Shown: positions 7,795 through 14,404 of the stretch, in pieces
Layout of the letters: the number at the start of each line of letters is the position of its first letter
How positions within the stretch are numbered: the first letter of the stretch is position 1
Source: Bdellovibrionaceae bacterium UBA3535
GTDB lineage: Bacteria > Bdellovibrionota > Bdellovibrionia > Bdellovibrionales > UBA840
NCBI GenBank assembly: GCA_002376845.1
Contig: DFOS01000014.1
Location: forward strand, 450 to 37,472
DNA length: 37,023 nucleotides
Direction: 5' to 3'
The notes under the pieces: model-generated
What the model was told of the DNA's origin: nothing
The model's input: only the letters and a program-made list of their open reading frames with translations
Databases searched by the model: none
Program-made: the position numbers and the translations under genes

Positions 7795-8802
7795 ATGTCA
7801 TTCCAAAATGGCGGTGGGCGTCCAGACCCTGCCGCAGAAATACAAAAAAAGATCGAAGAGTTTTTTTCGGACTCGCAAATGTGGTGGAAACTATTGGCAC
7901 TTATAGTCGTGCTAGTTGCAGGTTATACTTCTTTTTACACCATTCAGCCGGATGAGGAGGGGGTGGTTCTTCGTTTTGGTGAGTACCATACAACCACAGA
8001 GCCGGGCCTACACTTGAAGTTGCCATTTGGTATCGATCAAACCATCAAGGTAAAAACCAAATTGATTTTGCAAGAGGAGTTTGGCTTTCGTACCGATAGC
8101 GTCAGCGGTAAACGCACCTCCTACAATCAAGGTTCCTATGACGATGAATCTCTGATGCTCACAGGTGATCTAAATGTGGCCGATGTAGAATGGATCACGC
8201 AGTTTCAGATTGCGGAGCCACAAAAGTTTTTATTCAATATTCGAGATCCCATTCAAAATATTCGCGATATTTCGGAGGCCATCATGCGCCGAGTGGTGGG
8301 AGACCGCCTGGTAAATGATGTTTTAACTGTGGGAAGGACAGAAATTGCAGCTGAGGCAAAAGCTCTTACGCAGGAGATTTTAGATAATTATGATATGGGT
8401 GTGAAGGTTGTCTCCATCAAGTTGCAGGACGTGAATCCTCCTGAGCCTGTTAAGCCCTCATTTAACAAAGTAAATGAGGCCAAGCAGGAGCAAGAGCAAG
8501 CCATCAATCAAGCAGAGAAGTACTATAACAAAATTATCCCTGAAGCACGCGGACGGGCGGAACAAAAGATTGCCGAAGCAGAAGGTTTTGCCGCCGCTAT
8601 ATTGAATAGATCCAAAGGTGATGCCGAACGGTTTCGTGCCATGCTCACGGAGTACCGTAAAGCTCCGCAGGTAACAAAGGATCGTTTGTACATAGAGACC
8701 ATTGAGAAGGTTCTGGATCGGCTAAATTCTATTACAGTGGTGGACCCAGAAGTGAAGGGCTTGCTACCTGTTTTTGGTGAGGTGAAAAGTGCAAAACAAT
8801 AA
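7795..8802 (+). CDS. hflK: HflK, SPFH-domain regulator of the FtsH protease
   Basis: 335 residues. A short Gly-containing cytoplasmic N-terminus and one transmembrane helix (about 32-50) are followed by a periplasmic SPFH (prohibitin) domain beginning IQPDEEGVVLRFGEY and a long helical segment with the typical KVNEAKQEQEQAINQAE heptads. HflK and HflC form a large cage around FtsH in the inner membrane and modulate its degradation of membrane proteins. AAGGAGG is placed 5 bases before the ATG. It overlaps hflC by 14 bases, so the pair is translationally coupled. Confidence 0.95.
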   Translation: MSFQNGGGRPDPAAEIQKKIEEFFSDSQMWWKLLALIVVLVAGYTSFYTIQPDEEGVVLRFGEYHTTTEPGLHLKLPFGIDQTIKVKTKLILQEEFGFRTDSVSGKRTSYNQGSYDDESLMLTGDLNVADVEWITQFQIAEPQKFLFNIRDPIQNIRDISEAIMRRVVGDRLVNDVLTVGRTEIAAEAKALTQEILDNYDMGVKVVSIKLQDVNPPEPVKPSFNKVNEAKQEQEQAINQAEKYYNKIIPEARGRAEQKIAEAEGFAAAILNRSKGDAERFRAMLTEYRKAPQVTKDRLYIETIEKVLDRLNSITVVDPEVKGLLPVFGEVKSAKQ

Positions 8803-9775
8803 ATCTTTATTCTTACCCTTGATTGTACTCGTACTAGTCGTCACTTTTTATTCTGCTGCATTTGTTATTGTGGAAGGTCGTCAGGTGGTTATCACGCAAT
8901 TCGGTAAACCAGTAAAAAGTGTGAATGAAGCCGGTTTGCATTTTAAACTGCCCTTTATTCAAGATGTAAGACGTATTGACTTACGAATCTTGTCTTGGGA
9001 TGGCTACCCCAATCAAATTCCGACGAAGGACAAAAAATACATTGAAGTTGACACCACAGCACGTTGGAAAATTGTGGATCCACTAAAATTTATTCAGACG
9101 GTGCAAAATGAGAGGGGAGCTAGATCTCGCCTGGATGCCATACTAGATGGAGTTACTCGCGATATTATATCGGGTAATAATTTGGTCGAGGCCGTTCGTA
9201 ACTCGAATAATATATTGGATGTTATAGAAGAGAGGCAAAAGGAGCTAGAATCTGTGGATGAGGACGGAGAAAAGGTTGCCTCGGATATGCAAGAAGAGGT
9301 AACGGGTGAAGTTGAGCCCGTAGAGATTGGCCGGGAAAAATTGAGTGCCCTGATCATTGAAAGAGCCAAAAAAGAACTTTTACCCCTGGGCATTGAGCTC
9401 ATCGATGTGCAGCTTAAGCGCATAGCCTATGAAAATAGTGTGCAAAAAAAGGTCTATGGTCGCATGATTTCAGAAAGAGAGCGCATTGCTGAGCGTATTC
9501 GTTCCTTTGGTAAGGGTGAGCAAGCAAAGATTGAAGGTAAAACCGACAAAGATCTCAAGGCCATTGAATCAGATGCCTACCGTAAGGTGCAAAACATCAA
9601 AGGTAAGGCCGAAGCCGAAGCCATTGCCATTTATGCCAGTGCTCTTCGCCGTGATCCGGGCTTTTATCGTTTTGTAAGAAGTCTTGAAGCTTATGAAAAA
9701 TCCCTTCCTAAGGAAACAAAACTTTTGCTTTCTTCAGAATCAAAGTTTTGGGAAGTATTAAGAACGGGAAGATAA
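8789..9775 (+). CDS. hflC: HflC, SPFH-domain partner of HflK
   Basis: 328 residues from a GTG start at 8789, with GAGGTG just upstream inside the hflK end. An N-terminal transmembrane helix (about 6-25) leads into the SPFH domain (VEGRQVVITQFGKPV, then LHFKLPFIQDVRRID). An acidic insertion around residues 145-180 is also present in other HflC proteins. The C-terminal part IISERERIAERIRSFGKG followed by an Ala/Glu-rich helix is family-typical. Works with HflK and FtsH at the inner membrane. A weak hairpin with a T run (9769-9792) follows the stop. Confidence 0.95.
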   Translation: MQNNKSLFLPLIVLVLVVTFYSAAFVIVEGRQVVITQFGKPVKSVNEAGLHFKLPFIQDVRRIDLRILSWDGYPNQIPTKDKKYIEVDTTARWKIVDPLKFIQTVQNERGARSRLDAILDGVTRDIISGNNLVEAVRNSNNILDVIEERQKELESVDEDGEKVASDMQEEVTGEVEPVEIGREKLSALIIERAKKELLPLGIELIDVQLKRIAYENSVQKKVYGRMISERERIAERIRSFGKGEQAKIEGKTDKDLKAIESDAYRKVQNIKGKAEAEAIAIYASALRRDPGFYRFVRSLEAYEKSLPKETKLLLSSESKFWEVLRTGR

Positions 9776-9792
9776 GGTGATGCTATCTTTTT
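9769..9792 (+). terminator. Possible weak terminator after hflC
   Basis: AAGATA (9769-9774) can pair with TATCTT (9784-9789) around a 9-base loop, followed by TTT. The stem is short and AT-only, so activity is doubtful. Confidence 0.25.
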
Positions 9793-9803
9793 AGCTCTTG
9801 GGC

Positions 9804-9936
9804 AGTCCGTGTAGACGGATTATTTGGTCCAGCATTCGGACCTCAAATCGCTTAGAGTCAAATATTTTTGCACGGAGACTTTGGCACGCTTTGCATAAGT
9901 GAGTTCAGCTACTTAGCTGGCAAACCGACATTTGCC
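9804..9936. other. Cluster of four short hairpins in the hflC-coiled-coil intergenic region
   Basis: Within a ~200-base gap there are AGTCCGT/ACGGATT (9804-9821, 4-base loop, one G-U pair), GGTCC/GGACC (9826-9842, 7-base loop), CAGCT/AGCTG (9906-9919, 4-base loop) and GGCAAA/TTTGCC (9919-9936, 6-base loop). No coding frame is convincing here. This could be a structured leader of the downstream gene, a small RNA, or chance. Confidence 0.35.
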
Positions 9937-9976
9937 TTGCTGCAGTGGTGGAATTTAAGCAAACTAGGGGCGAAGC

Positions 9977-10417
9977 GTGAAAAATAATATCAATCAAAGA
10001 GAACACTTACAGGTAACACAAAAAATGCATGAAGAATTAAGAGAAGAATTAAAAAGCAATGATACCAATATGGTTTTGCAACTAAAGTCTTTTGAAAAAA
10101 GTGTAAAATCTCAGTTTGGTGAGGTGGAGAGTCGATTTAAGATGGTAGATGCACGCTTTGCCAGAATAGAGGCTCGTTTTAATGAGATCGACGCTAGATT
10201 TGATGAAATGGAAGCTAGGTTTCAGCAAATAGATGCTCGTTTCGATAAATTAGAAGGAATGATGGCAAAGTTTTATGGGGAGATTGCCAAAATGAATGCA
10301 GTAAATGCTAGAACTCTGGCTCTGGTAGAGGAACAACGAGCCGAAAATAAAACCATTTGGGATAAGCAGGCGCAGCTAGAACTTCAGGTAAACACTTTGC
10401 TAACGCCGGATGTATGA
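9977..10417 (+). CDS. Heptad-repeat coiled-coil protein
   Basis: 146 residues from a GTG start at 9977 with AGGGG about 6 bases upstream. Residues 51-92 are six back-to-back 7-residue repeats of the form [D/E]-[A/S]-R-F-x-x-hydrophobic (e.g. DARFARI, EARFNEI, DARFDEM), flanked by further amphipathic helix. No signal peptide or membrane segment, so a cytoplasmic oligomeric coiled coil is expected. Repeats of this sort occur in many unrelated proteins, so no function can be assigned. It is transcribed from a gap rich in hairpins and runs toward a convergent minus-strand operon. Confidence 0.7.
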   Translation: MKNNINQREHLQVTQKMHEELREELKSNDTNMVLQLKSFEKSVKSQFGEVESRFKMVDARFARIEARFNEIDARFDEMEARFQQIDARFDKLEGMMAKFYGEIAKMNAVNARTLALVEEQRAENKTIWDKQAQLELQVNTLLTPDV

Positions 10418-10450
10418 GCTGTTAAATCCATCGCCAGTATATATTTCGTG

Positions 10451-10630
10451 CTAGTTGCGTTTTCCCTTGCCAACTTTCCCTGTGTGATTCTTCCAGTTGA
10501 AGTCAGGGTTTTTGGCAAAGCGATCCTTCCAAGCCTGCCACTGCTCTGGCTTTAAATCATGGCGGACGGAACCACTTTTATCAAAATGGATTTTCGGCTT
10601 TTTTCCAAAAAGAAACTCAATGATACCCAT
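10451..10630 (-). CDS. Small conserved-looking protein (59 aa)
   Basis: Begins MGIIEFLFGKKPKIHFD and ends in a basic stretch (GKVGKGKRN). AGGAG sits 6 bases before the ATG at 10630, and the gene starts 9 bases after the rdgB stop, so it is the last member of the amidase-rph-rdgB operon. The composition (an amphipathic N-terminal helix, then WQAWKDRF and FNWKNHTGK with several Trp/Phe) is protein-like rather than random. I have an impression of similar short proteins in Bdellovibrio relatives but cannot confirm it; function unknown. Confidence 0.7.
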   Translation of the reverse strand: MGIIEFLFGKKPKIHFDKSGSVRHDLKPEQWQAWKDRFAKNPDFNWKNHTGKVGKGKRN

Positions 10631-10639
10631 GACTAGCTC

Positions 10640-11230
10640 CTATAGATGCTTTCGCAATTCCTCTTTAAATAATTTTAGCGCATTTGCCCTGTGAGATAAA
10701 CGGTTTTTCTCGGCGGATGTCATTTCTGCCAAGCTTTGTTCATGATTATCCGGAATAAAAATAGGGTCATAGCCAAAGCCGCCCGTACCCATTTGTTTGC
10801 TAGCAATGCTGCCTTTAAGTTCGCCCTCAAAAACATATTCTTGTCCGTTAGGGTCAATGGCCACGAGAGCGCAAACAAAGCGTGCTTTTCGATTGTTTGT
10901 TCGCAGTTTTATCATCTTTAGAAGTTTGGCTACATTTTCTGCATCACTAGCTTTGTCGCCAGCATAGCGAGCGGAGTGAATACCAGGCATATTATTTAAG
11001 CCCTCACACTCTAGTCCGGAATCATCGGCTAAAACCCAACCTTCATTTACAGAAGCAGCCAAATACTTTGCTTTAATTCTAGCGTTCGCAATAAAGGTAT
11101 CGCCGTTTTCCTCTGGGCTAGTGTAATAACTTAATTCTTCCGGTCCATGTAGTTCCACAGGTAAGTCCGCAAGTAAGTTTTCAAATTCTTTACGCTTTCC
11201 TTTGTTCGAACTTGCTAGCCAAATTTTCAT
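10640..11230 (-). CDS. rdgB: XTP/dITP diphosphatase (RdgB/HAM1 family)
   Basis: 196 residues, the normal length. Signature segments are the nucleotide-binding SSNKGKRKEFENLL, the metal-binding ENGDTFIANARIKA, and DDSGLECEGLNNMPGIHSARYAG, with the late GGFGYDPIFIPD loop. The enzyme cleaves dITP, XTP and ITP to monophosphates plus pyrophosphate, keeping deaminated purines out of DNA and RNA. The start ATG overlaps the rph stop (ATGA) and has AGGTGA close upstream, showing coupling to rph, an arrangement seen in many bacteria. Confidence 0.96.
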   Translation of the reverse strand: MKIWLASSNKGKRKEFENLLADLPVELHGPEELSYYTSPEENGDTFIANARIKAKYLAASVNEGWVLADDSGLECEGLNNMPGIHSARYAGDKASDAENVAKLLKMIKLRTNNRKARFVCALVAIDPNGQEYVFEGELKGSIASKQMGTGGFGYDPIFIPDNHEQSLAEMTSAEKNRLSHRANALKLFKEELRKHL

Positions 11231-11958
11231 TTATCACCTAAAGGAAAGAAGTCACCGATAATGGCACTTTGTTGTTGGAATATATATCCGCAGGCATCTA
11301 TGGCAGCATCGAGCATATTGTCCAAATCTTCTTTGGAAAATGGATCGGCCTCCGCAGTGCCTTGAAGTTCAATCAATTTATTTTGATTGTTCATTACGAA
11401 ATTCATATCAGTATCAATATTGACATCTTCCTCGTAATTGAGGTCCACAAGGCATTCGCCCTTTTTAATTCCACAGCTCACGGCCGCCACATAATTTTTT
11501 AAAGGAATTTCTTTAATAATATCTTGTTCTTTTAATTTGTTGCAGGCAAGAGCCAGGGCTACAAAGCCGCCGCTAATCGCAGCCGTGCGTGTACCGCCAT
11601 CTGCTTGCAGCACATCACAGTCCACCGTGATCTGTCTTTCCCCGAGTTTTTTTAAATCCACAACAGCCCGCAGACTACGGCCGATGAGACGGGAGATCTC
11701 TTGGCTTCGACCAGAATTGGTGGCTTTGTCGCGGTGTATACGCGTATGAGTAGAGCGTGGTAGCATGGCATATTCTGCCGTAACCCAACCCTTGCTATTT
11801 CCTTGCAGCCATTTAGGCAAATTATTTTCCACACTGGCGGTACAAATGACTTTGGTAAAACCAAAAGAAACTAGTACCGACCCTTCCGCATGCAGACTGT
11901 ATTCGGGCTGCAGCGTTACTTTTCGCATTTCATGATTTTCTCTATTATCGATTCGCAT
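11227..11958 (-). CDS. rph: Ribonuclease PH
   Basis: 243 residues from the chosen start at 11958, which gives the family-typical opening MRIDNRENHEMRKVTL and lies 7 bases after the amidase stop; reading back to 12036 adds an unrelated N-terminus. The catalytic core is intact: RSTHTRIHRDKATNSGRSQE with the phosphate-binding arginines, then DCDVLQADGGTRTAAISG and DLNYEEDVNIDTDMNFVM. RNase PH is a hexameric phosphorolytic exonuclease that trims tRNA 3' ends and structured RNA. No SD is visible, so translation probably depends on the upstream gene. Confidence 0.96.
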   Translation of the reverse strand: MRIDNRENHEMRKVTLQPEYSLHAEGSVLVSFGFTKVICTASVENNLPKWLQGNSKGWVTAEYAMLPRSTHTRIHRDKATNSGRSQEISRLIGRSLRAVVDLKKLGERQITVDCDVLQADGGTRTAAISGGFVALALACNKLKEQDIIKEIPLKNYVAAVSCGIKKGECLVDLNYEEDVNIDTDMNFVMNNQNKLIELQGTAEADPFSKEDLDNMLDAAIDACGYIFQQQSAIIGDFFPLGDK

Positions 11959-11965
11959 GTAGCGA

Positions 11966-12712
11966 CTATAGCGAAGATCTATTATTTGTCCATTGCTCTT
12001 TCCAATCCAAAATCGACTTGTAAAGGATTTGAGCAATTTTTTTCTGGTATTTACGAGTTTTTAAGGCTTTGGCTTCTCTTTCGTGGGATAGAAAGCCAAC
12101 TTCTACCAATACAGATGGCATATTGATACTTGAAATTACAAAAAACGGGGCTTGTCTTAAGCGAACTCGCATCTTTTTTTCTTCTAGCCATCGATTTTGA
12201 ATGGTTTGTGCCAATTGATAGGAGCTAGCTTGGTATTTGCTCTTTGCTAAATCGTCCAAGATGGTGGCCACGGTATTTGGATATTTGCCACGAAATTTAG
12301 ATGGCCGTCCCACAAGATTTTTATTGAATTCTTGATTCTCCTCACGATAAGCAAGAAAAAGGGATTCCTCATCAGCCCCCAATTGATTTTCAAAGTAGAT
12401 TTCCGCGCCATGTGCTCTTCGGTCAGGAGAGCTGTTGGTATGGATACTAATAAAAATCTGCGCCTCTTTTGCATGGGCGCGATCGGCACGCTCTTTAAGA
12501 CTTAGTTTTTGATCTTTATATCGGGTCATAGAGACTTTGATTTCTGGGTTCTTCTTTAAAAGTTCTTTTAAATCGCTTGCGATATTGAGAGTGATTTTGG
12601 ATTCTTTTAGACCATAATAATAAGCGCCGGTATCAATGCCTCCATGACCAGGATCCAGGACAACATGATAGGCGAAGAGGCTAGATAAAAATACAGACCA
12701 CATATAAGACAT
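11966..12712 (-). CDS. N-acetylmuramoyl-L-alanine amidase (Amidase_3 family)
   Basis: 248 residues. A short hydrophobic N-terminus (about 4-15) looks like a signal peptide running almost directly into the catalytic domain. Zinc ligands and catalytic residues are visible: His23 in LDPGHGG, Glu37 in GLKESK, His91 in ISIHTNSS, and Glu204 in VLVEVGFLSHE. It cleaves the amide between MurNAc and the stem peptide, in cell separation or, in a predator, possibly remodelling of prey wall; the latter is speculation. No AMIN or LysM targeting domain is present, so it is a minimal amidase. First gene of the operon with rph, rdgB and the 59-aa gene; start could also be 12703. Confidence 0.92.
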   Translation of the reverse strand: MSYMWSVFLSSLFAYHVVLDPGHGGIDTGAYYYGLKESKITLNIASDLKELLKKNPEIKVSMTRYKDQKLSLKERADRAHAKEAQIFISIHTNSSPDRRAHGAEIYFENQLGADEESLFLAYREENQEFNKNLVGRPSKFRGKYPNTVATILDDLAKSKYQASSYQLAQTIQNRWLEEKKMRVRLRQAPFFVISSINMPSVLVEVGFLSHEREAKALKTRKYQKKIAQILYKSILDWKEQWTNNRSSL

Positions 12713-12772
12713 TGTCTAATTCTTTGAATCATGCCACAAGGGGAAAGCAGTGAAGCCAGACATAGGACAGGA

Positions 12773-13201
12773 ATGAAGGAATTGCATCTTAATCAGAGCC
12801 AAATGAAGGTCTGGGCAAAAGACTTTGCTCAACGGCTAAAGAGCAATACTTTGATATTGCTAGAAGGCGATTTGGGAGCAGGAAAAACATTTTTGGTGCA
12901 ATCGATAGTAAAAGAATTATCACAATCGGAAATTACTTGCTCGCCAACTTATGCATTACACAATACCTATTTAACAACTGACTTTAAGGTGGAGCATTTT
13001 GATTTGTACCGCTTAGAGAATTTTGCAGATTTGGAAGCTGCCGGTTTTTTTGAGGCTTTATCCGAAGAAGATAATGTGGTTTTCGTGGAATGGGCCAATC
13101 GTCTGCCAGAAAAAGCTTTGCCCTTTAATCGTAGCATCTATCGTATCCATCTAGAAATCGATGGGGATGCCAGAAGGCTACAAATCCAAGAGGTAGTTTG
13201 A
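12773..13201 (+). CDS. tsaE: tRNA threonylcarbamoyladenosine ATPase TsaE
   Basis: 142 residues from the ATG at 12773, which has AGGA 5 bases upstream; a reading from 12731 adds 14 residues without SD support. The Walker A motif GDLGAGKT (32-39) is followed by SPTYALHNTY (switch I-like), HFDLYRL and FVEWANRL, all typical. TsaE drives the TsaBDE cycle that makes t6A37 in tRNAs reading ANN codons. Its TGA overlaps the ATG of the next gene (TGATG), so it is coupled to the THUMP methyltransferase. Divergent from the amidase operon. Confidence 0.95.
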   Translation: MKELHLNQSQMKVWAKDFAQRLKSNTLILLEGDLGAGKTFLVQSIVKELSQSEITCSPTYALHNTYLTTDFKVEHFDLYRLENFADLEAAGFFEALSEEDNVVFVEWANRLPEKALPFNRSIYRIHLEIDGDARRLQIQEVV

Positions 13202-14331
13202 TGCCATTATTTGCTGCTGTAAGCCCTTATGGTTTGCGTGACTTTGTTGAAGAAGAGCTTATTGCTTTAGATGTTAAGGTGGTTAAAAAAGAAGAGCGCG
13301 CCATTTATTTTCAATCCAATTGGTTGAAAGCATATGAATACAATTATACTTCAAGATTTGCCTCCAGAGTGCTTTACAGTTTTTTAGATTTTGCTGCCTA
13401 TAATGAAGAGGATTTATATTTTAACACCAAGAAACACGACTTTGCTAAGTACATAGGTTGCGATCAGACCTTCAAGGTGGATGCTAAGGTTTTTCACGGA
13501 ACTACATTTCGAGATCAGCGTTTTGTCGCGTTAAAAGTAAAGGATGCCATCGCCGATCAATTTAAAGAGAAGTTTTCAAGCCGGCCGAATGTCGATACAG
13601 AAAACCCCGATATGAGCGTTCATGTTCGCGTCTATAAAAACCAAATCAGTTTGTCCTTGGATCTAAGTGGTAAGGCTCTGCATGAGAGATCTTACAAAAA
13701 GAGATTGGGGGAGGCGCCGTTAAAAGAAAATTTAGCAGCATCGCTGTTGCGTTTTGCCAATTGGTCCCCCGAACAGCCGCTGGTGGATCCTATGTGTGGC
13801 GGCGGTACCATTTTGATTGAAGCTGCTCGATGGGCGGCGCAGATACCTGCTGGTCATTTGCGTGATTTTGCTTTTCAGCGCTGGAAAAACTACCAACAAC
13901 CTGAATGGGAAAAGCGTAAGGCTGAAATAGATGCAAACATCAATACGGATGTGGAGCTGTCTTTGTGGGGGGCAGACATATCGGGCCAAGTTTTAGAAAA
14001 TGCGAAGCAAAATGCCAAGCGCGCCGGGGTGGCAGAATTGATCCACTGGCAGGTACAAGATGTTGAAAAAATGGACTTACCCCATTCAAACGCCACAATT
14101 ATAAGCAATCCGCCCTATGCCAAAAGAATCGGCGATAAATCAGAATTAAAAGCCTTGTATAAAAACCTTGCCGCAGCCCTAAAGGCAAAAGGAACTTGGG
14201 ACTTATGGTTACTTTCTGGGGATGCAGAATTAAGTAAGGAGCTACGCTTAAAAGCCAAGCAAAAAATCCCGTTAAAAAATGGCAATATTGATTGCCGCTT
14301 GCTGAACTACCCGGTGAATCAACCATCTTAA
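13201..14331 (+). CDS. THUMP-domain RNA N2-guanine methyltransferase (RlmL N-terminal type)
   Basis: 376 residues from ATG 13201, with GAGG about 8 bases upstream (a TTG at 13198 is the alternative). An N-terminal ferredoxin-like and THUMP RNA-binding part (about 1-160) precedes a Rossmann methyltransferase domain with the SAM-binding VDPMCGGGT (195-203), an acidic ADISG, and the catalytic NPPYAKRIG (303-311). The layout equals the first half of E. coli RlmL, which makes m2G2445 in 23S rRNA, without the fused RlmK half. The exact rRNA position is inferred. Coupled to tsaE. Confidence 0.9.
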   Translation: MPLFAAVSPYGLRDFVEEELIALDVKVVKKEERAIYFQSNWLKAYEYNYTSRFASRVLYSFLDFAAYNEEDLYFNTKKHDFAKYIGCDQTFKVDAKVFHGTTFRDQRFVALKVKDAIADQFKEKFSSRPNVDTENPDMSVHVRVYKNQISLSLDLSGKALHERSYKKRLGEAPLKENLAASLLRFANWSPEQPLVDPMCGGGTILIEAARWAAQIPAGHLRDFAFQRWKNYQQPEWEKRKAEIDANINTDVELSLWGADISGQVLENAKQNAKRAGVAELIHWQVQDVEKMDLPHSNATIISNPPYAKRIGDKSELKALYKNLAAALKAKGTWDLWLLSGDAELSKELRLKAKQKIPLKNGNIDCRLLNYPVNQPS

Positions 14332-14335
14332 GTGA

Positions 14336-14363
14336 TTGACAGGACTTATACTTTCGCTAAAAC
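14336..14363 (+). promoter_or_regulatory. Candidate promoter of the membrane pyrophosphatase gene
   Basis: TTGACA (14336-14341), a full -35 consensus, is followed after 16 bases by TAAAAC (14358-14363). The start codon at 14405 leaves a leader of about 35 bases containing the GAGAGGAG ribosome-binding site. Confidence 0.45.
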
Positions 14364-14404
14364 CAATACGTTAAACATTAAGAAGAACAGGAGAGGAGTC
14401 ACCT

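Noticed and set aside
9140..9340. Acidic insertion in HflC taken as an anomaly
   Set aside because: HflC of other bacteria has a comparable low-complexity insertion at this place, so it is normal for the family.
10127..10252. 21-base direct repeats considered as a CRISPR or tandem satellite
   Set aside because: They encode in-frame heptads, have no spacers and diverge at third codon positions.
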